A stretch of DNA of 64,000 nucleotides from DASTHG01 sp035491895 (GTDB taxonomy: Bacteria > Gemmatimonadota > Gemmatimonadetes > Gemmatimonadales > GWC2-71-9): positions 1-64,000 of the forward strand of contig DATJJY010000084.1 of NCBI GenBank assembly GCA_035491895.1, in the 5' to 3' direction. Below, one piece after another: positions 33,413-41,589 of the stretch. Each line of letters begins with the position of its first letter. The stretch's first letter is position 1. Made by a program: the position numbers and the translations under genes. A model generated the notes under the pieces. It made no database searches and had not been told where the DNA came from. It worked only from the letters and a program-made list of their open reading frames with translations.

Positions 33413-34411
33413 TGCGAAGGTCCCCGGCACAATGCTCGGCCGCGGGCGCGGCCGGTCCGGCGTAGGCGCCGGCGGCGGACCGAAATCCGCGGACACCGTA
33501 TAGACGGTGTGCGACGCGAGGTCGACCTCCATGGTGCGGGCGCCGCGCTTCGTCGCCACATTCGCCACCACCGTGTACTTGTCCGGTCCATCCTCGTGCA
33601 CCACCGTCACGTTCCCGTCTCCCGTCGACGCGAAGGCCAGCTGTGTGCCCGGATCGAAACGGTCGGCGTCCACGCCCTCACCGATCGGGACCGTCGTGAT
33701 AACCTTGCCGGCCTCGGCGTCGGAGATCGCCATGACCTTGTTGTGACATCCGCTGAACAGGCGGTGGTGCTCGCGATCGATCGCCAGACCGCTGGGTGAT
33801 TCGCACGGTGCGAGCGGCCACCGGCGCACCACCTTCATGGCGTTGGCGTCGATTTCATCCACCGCGCTCGAGTCCTCGAGGTTCACGTACAGCTTCCCGT
33901 CCCCGGCCGAAACCGCGAACTCCGGTCCACCACCCAAGTCGATCGTCCCGAGCTTCTTTCCCGATGCCGCGTCGATCACCGACGACGAACGGGAATCGCC
34001 GTTGAACGTGAAGATGCGTTTGGTCGCAGGATCGAAGAGGATGGCGTCAGCGTCGGGCGCCGCGATGGTGCGTCCCAGCACCTGGAGCGTCTTCAGGTCG
34101 AAGATCACGACCGAGCTGTCGCCGCCCGACGTCGCGAAGCCGCGTCCGTCCGCGTAATCGAACGCGACACCATGAGCCCGGTTCAACCCCGGGATTTCGG
34201 CGAGCGCCTTACCGCTCGCCGGATCGACCACCATCACACGGTCCTGCCGGGCGATGAACAGGCGGTGGCCCGCGGTGTCGAGCGCGATGTAATCCCAGCC
34301 GCCGTCCCCCCCCAGCGTGTACGTGTGCGTGACGTGATATGCTTGTGCCTGGAGGTGCGGACCGCCGGCTGCCAGCAGCGCGGCCGAGAGAATCAGAGTG
34401 TGTGTGCGCAT
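33392..34411 (-). CDS. Secreted YncE-like beta-propeller protein
   Basis: A 339-residue exported protein with signal peptide (MRTHTLILSAALLAAGGPHL, cleavage after AQA). The mature part is a seven-bladed propeller of the YncE/40-residue YVTN type. Blades show repeated phrases such as DTAGHRLFIARQDRVMVVDPASGKALAEI shortened here as DRVMVVDPASGKA, then DLKTLQVLGR and DAEAGKVITTVP. These proteins are periplasmic or surface exposed; most have unknown ligands. ATG 34411 is chosen for the signal peptide. Convergent with ada-alkA by 21 bases. Confidence 0.88.
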   Translation of the reverse strand: MRTHTLILSAALLAAGGPHLQAQAYHVTHTYTLGGDGGWDYIALDTAGHRLFIARQDRVMVVDPASGKALAEIPGLNRAHGVAFDYADGRGFATSGGDSSVVIFDLKTLQVLGRTIAAPDADAILFDPATKRIFTFNGDSRSSSVIDAASGKKLGTIDLGGGPEFAVSAGDGKLYVNLEDSSAVDEIDANAMKVVRRWPLAPCESPSGLAIDREHHRLFSGCHNKVMAISDAEAGKVITTVPIGEGVDADRFDPGTQLAFASTGDGNVTVVHEDGPDKYTVVANVATKRGARTMEVDLASHTVYTVSADFGPPPAPTPDRPRPRPSIVPGTFALLVLER

Positions 34412-34514
34412 AGACGAGGAATATCCAGTGCCCACCTTACGTGAAGCTTGCTCGCTGCCCACCCCCTTGCCCCGGCGCCCGGGAGACGTAAGCTGGCTGG
34501 CAAGGAGGCGGAGC

Positions 34515-35015
34515 ATGCTAAGATCTTCGCTGTGGACGGGGTTCGCCTTGCTGGCGCTGTCGACCGGGAGCGCCACGGCCCAACAGCCCGATCCCCTGGC
34601 CCCGGTGCTGTTCCTCGTGGGCCGCTGGGACGGCGCAGCGACGTCGACGTACGGGCCCTACCACTATCACAATGAGACCGTACGCCGGGGCAACTGGCTC
34701 GTCGGCTCGGGCGAGGCGCGCCCGGATCAGCCGGGCGCGGCCCCGATCATCACCACCACCATCATCGGGCGCGACGCCGCCGGGCATCTCGTGCTGTTTC
34801 TATTCGATGCCGGCGGGATCTGGCGTTTCGCCGGAACCGCCGACAGCGCCGGGGTCACCTTCGAGTGGCGCGAGGGCGGCTCCTTCCGTCGCACCCGCAT
34901 CACGCCCGAGGCCGACGGGTCGGTGCATCAGGAGACCGTGGCGCACCTCCCCGACCAGCAGCCCCCTCTCCCCAAAGAGGTGACCGCCGAAAGCGTGCAG
35001 CGCCGCGCACCTTAG
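34515..35015 (+). CDS. Secreted lipocalin-like protein of unknown function
   Basis: A 166-residue protein with a signal peptide (LRSSLWTGFALLALSTGSAT, cleavage near TAQQ). The mature part starts with PLAPVLFLVGRWDGAATSTYG and later has IITTTIIGRDAAGHLVLFLF, a pattern of alternating strands that recalls DUF1579/THAP4-like small barrels. AAGGAGG at 34502-34508 fixes ATG 34515. It is divergent from the propeller gene across about 100 bases. A 7-bp inverted repeat CTTACGT/ACGTAAG (34436-34442, 34486-34492) lies between them. No partner suggests a function. Confidence 0.75.
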   Translation: MLRSSLWTGFALLALSTGSATAQQPDPLAPVLFLVGRWDGAATSTYGPYHYHNETVRRGNWLVGSGEARPDQPGAAPIITTTIIGRDAAGHLVLFLFDAGGIWRFAGTADSAGVTFEWREGGSFRRTRITPEADGSVHQETVAHLPDQQPPLPKEVTAESVQRRAP

Positions 35016-35039
35016 CAAAGCTCAGCGCATTACGAGCAT

Positions 35040-35181
35040 ACGCCGGGAGTGGGGCGACGGACCGTTGGACGCGGGGGCGCTCGACCCGGACCAACGTTTC
35101 GGGTCTCATTGCCGACTACGCGAGATAATGTCCAGGCCGTGCGGCCCCCGCGTCCTCGCGTCCTCGCCCCACTCCCGGCGT
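35040..35181. repeat. 142-bp element with perfect 18-bp terminal inverted repeats
   Basis: ACGCCGGGAGTGGGGCGA (35040-35057) is exactly inverted at 35164-35181. Nested inside are GGACGCGGGGGC (35067-35078) with GCCCCCGCGTCC (35144-35155), and GACCCG (35083-35088) with CGGGTC (35099-35104). It fills the gap between two convergent genes. No open frame and no obvious target duplication are seen. It could be a MITE-like remnant, a palindromic terminator or a structured RNA. Confidence 0.7.
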
Positions 35182-35203
35182 CGCACTCCTTACCGGAGCC
35201 TCC

Positions 35204-35581
35204 TCACCGACGCACCTCGTTCATTAGAGCGAGCACGTTCTTTTCACTGTCCCGGAAGAACGCGAGCCACAGCTCGTGATCGGGGAGCCGCGCCGCGACG
35301 TGCGGCGGCTCGTGAAACGTTACGCCCCGCTCCACCAGCGTGCGGTGCGCCGCCTGGATGTCGTCGACCCGGTAATAGAGGATCGACGCCGGGTGGTCGA
35401 ACGCCGGGGCGGAGGGCAGCCCGAGCATCAGCCGCACCCCGGCACAGTCGAAGAACGCCATCCCCGGAACTTCGAACAGCAGCTGCATCCCCAGCGTGTC
35501 GCGATAAAACGCCACGGCGCGCGGCAGATCGTGCGCGTTGACCGCGATCTGCCCGATCCGACCCAGCGACAGCGTCCCCAT
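35204..35581 (-). CDS. VOC-family (glyoxalase-like) metalloprotein
   Basis: A 125-residue VOC-fold protein with the two-module pattern: RIGQIAVNAHDLPRAVAFYRDTLGMQLLFE and, after a gap, YYRVDDIQAAHRTLVERGVTF (each quoted from about residues 7-35 and 72-92). The C-terminal strand is ELWLAFFRDSEKNVLALM. The family includes glyoxalases, dioxygenases and fosfomycin/bleomycin resistance proteins; the conserved His and Glu positions suggest a metal site but substrate is unclear. ATG 35581 is preferred over ATG 35608, since the latter lies inside the MarR operator. Divergent from and presumably repressed by the MarR gene. Confidence 0.88.
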   Translation of the reverse strand: MGTLSLGRIGQIAVNAHDLPRAVAFYRDTLGMQLLFEVPGMAFFDCAGVRLMLGLPSAPAFDHPASILYYRVDDIQAAHRTLVERGVTFHEPPHVAARLPDHELWLAFFRDSEKNVLALMNEVRR

Positions 35582-35595
35582 ACGACCCTCGCTTG

Positions 35596-35620
35596 ATTTA
35601 GTTAGCATTGCTAACTAAAT
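35596..35620. promoter_or_regulatory. Perfect palindromic operator between VOC and marR
   Basis: ATTTAGTTAGC (35596-35606), spacer ATT, GCTAACTAAAT (35610-35620): a perfect 11-bp inverted repeat, AT-rich against the local GC background. It lies ten bases upstream of the marR start and 15 bases upstream of the VOC start, the expected site for MarR binding and joint control of both genes. Confidence 0.85.
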
Positions 35621-35629
35621 TGCTGGTCC

Positions 35630-36073
35630 ATGCCCGAGCGCGCAACCCCCCCGGCTCCGCCGACGCCCGTCGTGGTGGCCGATCGGCTTCATTCGGCGGC
35701 GATCCACCTGCTGCGCGCGTTACGGCGCGAGGACGCCAAGCTGGGCGTCGGACCGGCCAAGCTGTCGGCGTTGTCGGTGCTGGTGTTCGGCGGCCCGCGC
35801 TCGATCGGGGCGCTGGCGCGGGCGGAGCAAGTGCGGCTGCCGACGATGAGCCGGCTGGTCGCCGCGCTGGAGCGCAACGGCCTCGCCACCCGAGTCCCCG
35901 ATCCGACCGACGGCCGCGCCTCGCACGTGCACCCCACGGCGCTGGGACGCAGCGTGCTGCGGCGTGGGCGCGGCCGCCGCGTCCGCACCCTGGCGCGCCG
36001 CCTCGCGGCGCTGCCGGAGGCCGACCGCGCGCTGCTGGCGCGCGCGGCCGACTTGATCGCGGGGCTTACTTGA
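35630..36073 (+). CDS. MarR-family transcriptional regulator
   Basis: A 147-residue winged-helix repressor. The HTH is in about residues 60-80 (SIGALARAEQVRLPTMSRLVAALE) and the wing in DPTDGRASHVHPTALG, where the DxR wing motif D-G-R is kept. ATG 35630 lies only ten bases from the operator, so the transcript is nearly leaderless and no SD is seen. It shares the divergent region with the VOC gene. The inducing ligand is unknown; a toxic electrophile or antibiotic would fit the VOC partner. Its last eight bases overlap the convergent Omp85-like gene. Confidence 0.92.
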   Translation: MPERATPPAPPTPVVVADRLHSAAIHLLRALRREDAKLGVGPAKLSALSVLVFGGPRSIGALARAEQVRLPTMSRLVAALERNGLATRVPDPTDGRASHVHPTALGRSVLRRGRGRRVRTLARRLAALPEADRALLARAADLIAGLT

Positions 36074-37727
36074 GCGCGAAGCTCTTGCGGACCGTGACCG
36101 CCCAGGGACCGCCGGCGAAGCGGTGATAGCGGTACGACACGGCGAACTCCGCCACGTCGCCCCGCACCGAGCGCGGTGACCCGAGCCGCAGGGCGACCCC
36201 GGCGTCGCCGCCCAGCCGCGCCGGCTCCAACCCGCCGTACCACGCGCCGCCGTATTCGATGTAGGGCGCGACCCCGACCCCGACGACGCCCCAGAGCTGG
36301 TCCGCCACGAAGATGCGGTCCTCGATCATGGCGTACACAAGACGCGTTCCGGTGAATGCGTGGGCTCCAAATCCGCGTGGGCCGTTCAGAGTGGACCAGG
36401 GGTCGAACGTCGTGCCGGGGCGCTGGCCCTGCATCGCCCCTCCCTCGACGTGCAGCAGCAGCGCCTGGCGCGACAACGCGAGGCTCGCGACATCGAGACT
36501 GGCGTGGGTCTGACCCGAGTCGAGGCCGGCTCGGCCATAGACGCCGTGCGCGGCGGCACGCGCCAGTACGAGACCCTTGGCCCAACGCGCGGCTACCTGG
36601 CCGCTGAGGGAGGGCCCGAGGCCCGCCCGGTCGCCGGCATATCCCCACGCGCGCGGTGCCGCCCACACGCCCACGGAAAGCGCCGAAGAAAGATCGACAT
36701 CCTCTTGTCTCGCGAAGCCGTTGAGGTGCTGGTAGACGCCGAAGCGCACTCGAGCAGCATCGATCCCGACGCCGATCGTCCCGAACGCCGAGTAGGGGGC
36801 TCGGGTTTCCGGCGTGGTCTTGGGCACATAATCCTCGCGGCGCCACACGCCCCCGGCCCAGAGGCGGACGAAGCCGCGGGATGTCGCGTGCAGCGCGACG
36901 CCACCCAGCACGGCGAAGGCGAGTGCGTGGCGTACCGCGCTGTCGGCGACGACGCCGTCACGGAAGTCGAGGGTGCGTTGGTTCCCGGCTTCGCCGGAGG
37001 TCAGGAGGCTCCAGCGCGCATCGGTCCGATAGAACGGCAGGCCGTAACTCCAGGCGCCCGCGTCACCGTCGGAGAGATGGCTGTAGACGGCGACCAGCGG
37101 CGCATGCCGCGCGATGAGACCGGGGCTCGCGAACTGCAGGTCGAGTGAATGGCGGTCGGGATTGACGCCGTACGCGACACTCACGAGCGTCGCCGTGCCG
37201 AGGAAGTTGCGCTCCACCATGGCGGCGCTCCACGTGGTGGATCCGGCCGAAGACGAAAAATTCAGCTGCGGCGAGGTGCTCCAGCCGTCGGCCGTCTCGA
37301 CTTTGAGCGCGAGGCGGTCGTCGATGCGCACGGTGTCGAGCCGCACGGAGCGAAACACGCCGAGCTCCCGCAGCGCGCGCTCGCTCTCCACGAGACGGGC
37401 GGAATCGAGCGGGGATCCGGCGCCCACGAGGAGCAGCCGGCGGATCACCCCCGGATGCGTCGTGATGTGCAGCGCGTTCCCCAGCTTCGCGACGACGCGC
37501 GGTGTCCCGTCCGGCGGATCGAACACGTTGTGCGACACGACGATCACGGTGTCGATCGTCGGGTCGGACCGATTCCCGGCCTGTGCCACGAGCGCCGACT
37601 CTCCGAGGACGCACAACAGCGCCACTCCCAGGACCGCGCGGGTGCTCCCGCATCGACCGCGGGTCAGCGCAGACCGTCGATCCGCTGGCGCAGCCGGTAT
37701 GTAGCGTGTTTGGTCGAATCGTTCCAT
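36066..37727 (-). CDS. Omp85/TamA-like outer membrane protein
   Basis: A protein of about 530-553 residues that fits a short POTRA-plus-barrel layout. After a signal peptide ending in VAQAG there is a POTRA-like unit (about LLLVGAGSPLDSARLVESERALRELG then VFRSVRLDTVRI, in pieces from residues 95-130). The rest alternates strands with aromatic ends, closing with FAVSYRYHRFAGGPWAVTVRKSFALK, whose last residue pattern suits an outer membrane barrel. Two starts are possible. ATG 37727 gives a 51-residue leader and overlaps the upstream gene by 64 bases. CTG 37667 overlaps that gene's stop as CTGA and gives a normal signal peptide. Only one POTRA is visible, far fewer than BamA, so it is likely a specialised Omp85 member. 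Confidence 0.78.
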   Translation of the reverse strand: MERFDQTRYIPAAPADRRSALTRGRCGSTRAVLGVALLCVLGESALVAQAGNRSDPTIDTVIVVSHNVFDPPDGTPRVVAKLGNALHITTHPGVIRRLLLVGAGSPLDSARLVESERALRELGVFRSVRLDTVRIDDRLALKVETADGWSTSPQLNFSSSAGSTTWSAAMVERNFLGTATLVSVAYGVNPDRHSLDLQFASPGLIARHAPLVAVYSHLSDGDAGAWSYGLPFYRTDARWSLLTSGEAGNQRTLDFRDGVVADSAVRHALAFAVLGGVALHATSRGFVRLWAGGVWRREDYVPKTTPETRAPYSAFGTIGVGIDAARVRFGVYQHLNGFARQEDVDLSSALSVGVWAAPRAWGYAGDRAGLGPSLSGQVAARWAKGLVLARAAAHGVYGRAGLDSGQTHASLDVASLALSRQALLLHVEGGAMQGQRPGTTFDPWSTLNGPRGFGAHAFTGTRLVYAMIEDRIFVADQLWGVVGVGVAPYIEYGGAWYGGLEPARLGGDAGVALRLGSPRSVRGDVAEFAVSYRYHRFAGGPWAVTVRKSFALK

Positions 37728-38218
37728 TCAGTGAAGAATAGCGTGGCGTCGACCCGCCCGACGATCTGCGCCATCCCGCGCTGGATGATCGTGAACGTGC
37801 CGCGCACCGAGTCGGGGCGCAGGGGACTGCACAGGCAGCTCACCGTGCCGTACGCCGGGATGCGGGCCGGCGGCGGCCCGAGGGTGTAGGCGGTGCCCCG
37901 CTCGAGAATGCGGATGTTCCCCAGATCGAGCCCGAAGTGCAGCGAGTACTCGTCGCCGAGACTGCTCTGGTCCGGATTGAAGTCGTAGCGGGCGAGGAGG
38001 AGGTGGTGCCCGCCACGGGTGGAATCGAGCGGCTCGCTCTTCAGCCGGACGAGCGTGAGAGTCGGATCAGTATCGACGACGAGGCGAGCACTGGTCAACC
38101 ATTGGGCTTGTTGTTGGTCGCCTTCCGTATCTCCACGCTCCGGAAAGAATCCACAACCCGAAAACGCCAAGAGAGACGACGTCGAGAGGAACAACGCGAA
38201 CTCGATCGTCTCGAACAT
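37664..38218 (-). CDS. Putative lipoprotein of unknown function
   Basis: A 184-residue protein with a signal segment (TIEFALFLSTSSLLAFSGC) ending in the lipobox-like FSGC, so probably lipid-anchored. The mature part is a mix of strands with CLCSPL and no known motif. ATG 38218 is used; the earlier ATG 38242 would add eight residues. It is directly coupled to the Omp85-like gene, so it may be a partner lipoprotein of that barrel, much as lipoproteins accompany BamA. That pairing is inference from position. No family is recognised. Confidence 0.7.
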   Translation of the reverse strand: MFETIEFALFLSTSSLLAFSGCGFFPERGDTEGDQQQAQWLTSARLVVDTDPTLTLVRLKSEPLDSTRGGHHLLLARYDFNPDQSSLGDEYSLHFGLDLGNIRILERGTAYTLGPPPARIPAYGTVSCLCSPLRPDSVRGTFTIIQRGMAQIVGRVDATLFFTEWNDSTKHATYRLRQRIDGLR

Positions 38219-38319
38219 TGCAGCAGCATGCGGTCGAGGCACGCGATTAAGCTAATCACCCGTCTTCACGAGAACCCGCCGCTGCTTCCTCTATTACGTA
38301 CGCGGCACGGGAGCAGGAG

Positions 38320-38344
38320 CGTGGGCCGCGCGTGGCGGCCCACG
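38320..38344. terminator. Perfect 10-bp hairpin after the porin gene
   Basis: CGTGGGCCGC (38320-38329) pairs with GCGGCCCACG (38335-38344). It lies 17 bases past the porin stop on the minus strand. There is no U-tract, so it may act as a 3' stabilising hairpin or Rho-assisted end of the amtB operon. Confidence 0.5.
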
Positions 38345-38360
38345 ACGTCCCTTCCCTGCA

Positions 38361-39554
38361 TCAGTAGAGGTACGCCACGCCGAGCGCGACGGTGACCTGA
38401 TCCCTCTTGCGGTCGAAGGCCGGCAACGTCGAACGATCGTACCGCACTTCGGGCCGGACGACCGCACCCGGCCAGAAGCGGAGGTTCAGGGTCGCGGTGG
38501 CGCTCCCGAACTTCTGCCCGACGTTCGGCGGGAAGCCGATCCCCGCTCCGTTGATCGTGCTGCGCGCGCCGTTCTCGTCGTTCACGTAGTCACCCCGCAA
38601 CGCGAGACCGACGGTCGAGCCGAAGTCATAGGTGACCCAGCCCCCCAAGGCCCACCACTTGGCGTCCTCGGTCGGATCGGGCAGGGCCGCATTCGCCTGC
38701 TCTTGCCCGTAGTCTCCCTGAACCCACACCGCCGCCTGGCCGAGCTTGCGCCACACCAGGCCCTCGATGCCGTAGCGGCTCGCGTGGTTGTTCCCGGTCT
38801 CCTCGGGACCCCAGAACCCCACGATACCGATTGACGTGGCCGCGTTGGGATAGATGCCGAGGCGCCCCATCAGCGACTTGTGCGTGTTGTTATCGGCAAC
38901 CTGATCCCACCCGTTGATCACACGAAACTGGGCGTCGACGTGGTCGTTGAACTTCGTCTCGACGCTCATCCCTGTCCCCGTGAAGTTCTCGACATAGACG
39001 AATTGATTCCCTTCCGACCAGTTGGGATTGGCATACGTCTCGAGCACTTCGAGCCCCATGAGCGTCGGGATCCGGCCGATCTTGAACTGCAGCCCATTTC
39101 CGCTGGCGGTCGGGACGTTCAAGGTCAGGTAGAAGTGCGGAATGTCGCCCTGGGGTCCGAGGCTGAGGCCGTTCGACTGAATGACGGACGCGTCCTCCCC
39201 GACCAGGACCTCGGTGTGGAATCCGGCGCTGAACTTCGCCGGTTCGTAGGGCTTGTCGAGCACGACCGAGAGCGCGTTGAGGGTGAAGCGGTTCTGCAGC
39301 CGGTCGTACAGCCGGCCGACGATCGCCGTGTCCCCGACGCTCCGGCCCGAGTACGCGTACGAGCCTTCCGCGAACCCGGTCAGCTTGAACCCGGCTACCG
39401 TGGTTTCCAAGTGGTTCACAGGGGGCGGCGGGGGATCGGCCTTCTTGGTCGAGTCGACCGGCGCCGAAGACGAACCCTGAGCGCCGAGCGTTCCGGGCGC
39501 CATGAGGGTCGCGCCAAGCAGCGCGAACACGAGGCGACGCTGGTTGCCACGCAT
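38361..39554 (-). CDS. Outer membrane porin-like barrel protein of the amtB operon
   Basis: A 397-residue exported protein: signal peptide to LGAQG, a proline-rich linker (DPPPPPVNHLE) and then a beta-barrel of the BBP2/DUF1597-like porin type. Strand features include KLTGFAEGSYAYSGRSVGD, FKIGRIPTLMGLEVLE and a C-terminal VTVALGVAYLY ending in an aromatic residue. AAGGAG upstream supports ATG 39554. It follows glnK by 16 bases, so it belongs to the amtB-glnK-porin transcript. A porin coexpressed with the ammonium channel suggests passage of a nitrogen compound across the outer membrane, which is inference. Confidence 0.82.
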   Translation of the reverse strand: MRGNQRRLVFALLGATLMAPGTLGAQGSSSAPVDSTKKADPPPPPVNHLETTVAGFKLTGFAEGSYAYSGRSVGDTAIVGRLYDRLQNRFTLNALSVVLDKPYEPAKFSAGFHTEVLVGEDASVIQSNGLSLGPQGDIPHFYLTLNVPTASGNGLQFKIGRIPTLMGLEVLETYANPNWSEGNQFVYVENFTGTGMSVETKFNDHVDAQFRVINGWDQVADNNTHKSLMGRLGIYPNAATSIGIVGFWGPEETGNNHASRYGIEGLVWRKLGQAAVWVQGDYGQEQANAALPDPTEDAKWWALGGWVTYDFGSTVGLALRGDYVNDENGARSTINGAGIGFPPNVGQKFGSATATLNLRFWPGAVVRPEVRYDRSTLPAFDRKRDQVTVALGVAYLY

Positions 39555-39570
39555 GGATGCTCCTTGATAG

Positions 39571-39963
39571 TTAGGGCTGGTCCTCACCCAGAGCCCGGCG
39601 CTGCACCTGGTCCGCCGTAACGGCAGTGACGGCGGCGGTGTCGACCTCGCCGGTCCTGATCCGGATCACGCGCTCCAAGGGCTGCACGAAAATCTTGCCG
39701 TCACCGACCTGACCGGTGCGTGCGGACGACAGGATCGCCTTGATGGTCGGCTCGACGAACGGCTCCGAGCACGCCATCTCGAGCCGCACCTTCTCGCGGA
39801 ACTCGAGCACCACGGTGCGGCCGCGATAATGCTCCTGCAGCTCCCGCTCGCCTCCATGCCCGCTCACGCGGCTGATGGTGATGCCGGTGATCCCGGCGCG
39901 GAACAGCGCGGCCTTGACCTGCGGCAGCCGCTCGGGGCGCACCACGGCGGTGATGAGTTTCAT
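39571..39963 (-). CDS. glnK: PII signalling protein GlnK/GlnB lacking the Tyr51 modification site
   Basis: A 130-residue PII protein. The core aligns without gaps to E. coli GlnB: start MKLITAVVRPERLPQVKAAL, B-loop TGQVGDGKIFVQPLE, C-terminal RIRTGE. The T-loop is altered: Tyr46 is kept but the uridylylated Tyr51 is Val51, Ser/Ala49 is Arg49, and Arg38-Gln39 of the ATP/2-oxoglutarate site is Gly38-Glu39. It therefore cannot be uridylylated or adenylylated at 51 or phosphorylated at 49. Yet it lies directly after amtB with SD GGAGGA, so channel control by ligand binding alone is likely. The C-terminus has an extra 18-residue tail. Confidence 0.93.
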   Translation of the reverse strand: MKLITAVVRPERLPQVKAALFRAGITGITISRVSGHGGERELQEHYRGRTVVLEFREKVRLEMACSEPFVEPTIKAILSSARTGQVGDGKIFVQPLERVIRIRTGEVDTAAVTAVTADQVQRRALGEDQP

Positions 39964-39978
39964 GACATTCCTCCGAGG

Positions 39979-41547
39979 TCAGATGGCTTCGGGTTCGGGT
40001 TCGAGGTGCGCCGCGCCCAGGTGCGGCGCCGATTCGCTGAGAATGACCGCGGACGCGACTTCGGGGGTGTCGGGGTAGGCGAGCGCGCCCACCTCTGGCA
40101 GATCGAGCCCGAGCTCCTCCACCTCGGCAGACACGCGGTGCCCTCCGACCAGCACCTCGGTGAGCTTGTAGGCGCCGTACGCCATCGCACCGACGGCCAC
40201 GAAATTCGTGACCCCGCCGATCAGCTGAGCCACGAACTGGCTCGGATCGCCGTAGAACAACCCGCGCACGCCCCCGGGCACGCCGTTCCAGCCGTCGCCG
40301 TACGTGCCGTCGGCGAGCAGGCCGAGGGACAGGATTCCCCAAAGCCCGTTTACTCCGTGCACTGAGATCGCGCCCACTGGATCGTCGATGCGGAGCTTCC
40401 CGTCGATGAAGAACACCGCGATACACACCAGGACACCCGCCACCCCGCCGATCAGTACGGCCGAAGGTGCGGTAACGAAGGCGCACGGCGCGGTAATCGC
40501 GACCAGTCCCGCGAGCGCCCCGTTCGCCATCATGGACGGATCCGGCTTGCCGTACTTGACCCACAGGTAGATCATCGCGCCGACGCTTCCAGCCGCACCG
40601 GCCAGCATGGTGTTAGTGGCGATCACCCCGATGCGCAGATCCGACCCCGCGAGTGTCGAGCCGGAGTTGAATCCGAACCACCCGAAGCACAGGATGAACG
40701 TGCCCACGAGCGCCATGGGGATGTTGTGGCCCGGGATCGCATTCGGGGTGCCGTCCGCGCTGTACTTGCCACGCCGCGGTCCGATGAGCGCAGCCCCCAC
40801 GAGCGCGATCACGCCACCGGTCATGTGCACTACAGACGAGCCCGCGAAATCCACGTGCCCGTGCCCGAGACCGAGGTTGGTCCCCAGCTGCGACAGCCAA
40901 CCACCGCCCCACGTCCAGTTCGCGAACAGCGGGTAGATGACGGCGCCGATGAACACGCTGAACACCACGAACGCCGAGAACTTCCATCGCTCGGCCATCG
41001 CCCCTGTCGGAATCGTGGCCGCGGTGTCCATGAAGACCATCTGAAACAGGAAGTACGTGAACACGGGCGCGGCGTAGGCCACCCCCGTCAGGAAAAAACC
41101 GGTTGTACCGAACAGGCCCCAGGTGTGGCCGCCGATACCGACCGTCAGCTCGTGGCTCAACTTGTCGAAGCCGCCCAGCGTCGCCATCGGGCCCAGCCCG
41201 CCGGCTTGCAGCGCGAACCCGACCGCCCAGTAGGCGAGCATGCCGATGCCGTACACCATGAAGTTCATCGCGAACGTGTGAGCGGCATTCTTCGCGCGCG
41301 TGAAGCCGGTCTCGACCATCGCGAAGCCGGCCTGCATGAACATCACGAGGAAGCCGGTGATGAGCGTCCACACGAAGTTGATCGCGACCGTGTTCGCCGC
41401 GGCGGCGGTGCTCGCCGCCGTGACCAGCGAGTCCGTGGCCAGCGCTGCGGGCGCCGTCGGCACACCCTGCGCGACGAGGGTGAGCGGGCCCGCCAGAGTC
41501 AGCAGCAAGCCGAGACCAACTGATCGGCTGAAACCGGGTCGCGTCAT
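39979..41547 (-). CDS. amtB: AmtB ammonium channel
   Basis: A 522-residue membrane protein of the Amt/Rh family with cleaved signal peptide (GLGLLLTLAGPLTLVAQG). Eleven helices follow. Seen are the ammonium-binding and gate segments (MQAGFAMVETGFTRAKNAAH), the DFAGSSVVHMTGG helix (conserved Asp and first pore His) and ISVHGVNGLWG (second pore His). The C-terminal tail of about 60 residues, where PII docks, is long and acidic. ATG 41547 is preferred (GGAG six bases upstream) over the earlier in-frame ATGs. It starts the amtB-glnK-porin operon. The upstream region holds repeated palindromic sites. Confidence 0.95.
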   Translation of the reverse strand: MTRPGFSRSVGLGLLLTLAGPLTLVAQGVPTAPAALATDSLVTAASTAAAANTVAINFVWTLITGFLVMFMQAGFAMVETGFTRAKNAAHTFAMNFMVYGIGMLAYWAVGFALQAGGLGPMATLGGFDKLSHELTVGIGGHTWGLFGTTGFFLTGVAYAAPVFTYFLFQMVFMDTAATIPTGAMAERWKFSAFVVFSVFIGAVIYPLFANWTWGGGWLSQLGTNLGLGHGHVDFAGSSVVHMTGGVIALVGAALIGPRRGKYSADGTPNAIPGHNIPMALVGTFILCFGWFGFNSGSTLAGSDLRIGVIATNTMLAGAAGSVGAMIYLWVKYGKPDPSMMANGALAGLVAITAPCAFVTAPSAVLIGGVAGVLVCIAVFFIDGKLRIDDPVGAISVHGVNGLWGILSLGLLADGTYGDGWNGVPGGVRGLFYGDPSQFVAQLIGGVTNFVAVGAMAYGAYKLTEVLVGGHRVSAEVEELGLDLPEVGALAYPDTPEVASAVILSESAPHLGAAHLEPEPEAI

Positions 41548-41589
41548 GTGGTCTCCACAGGTTGAGGTGGAACATCTGTCTTCCATTTC

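Noticed and set aside
35040..35181. Insertion sequence
   Set aside because: It has inverted termini but no transposase and no clear target-site duplication, so I list it only as a repeat element.
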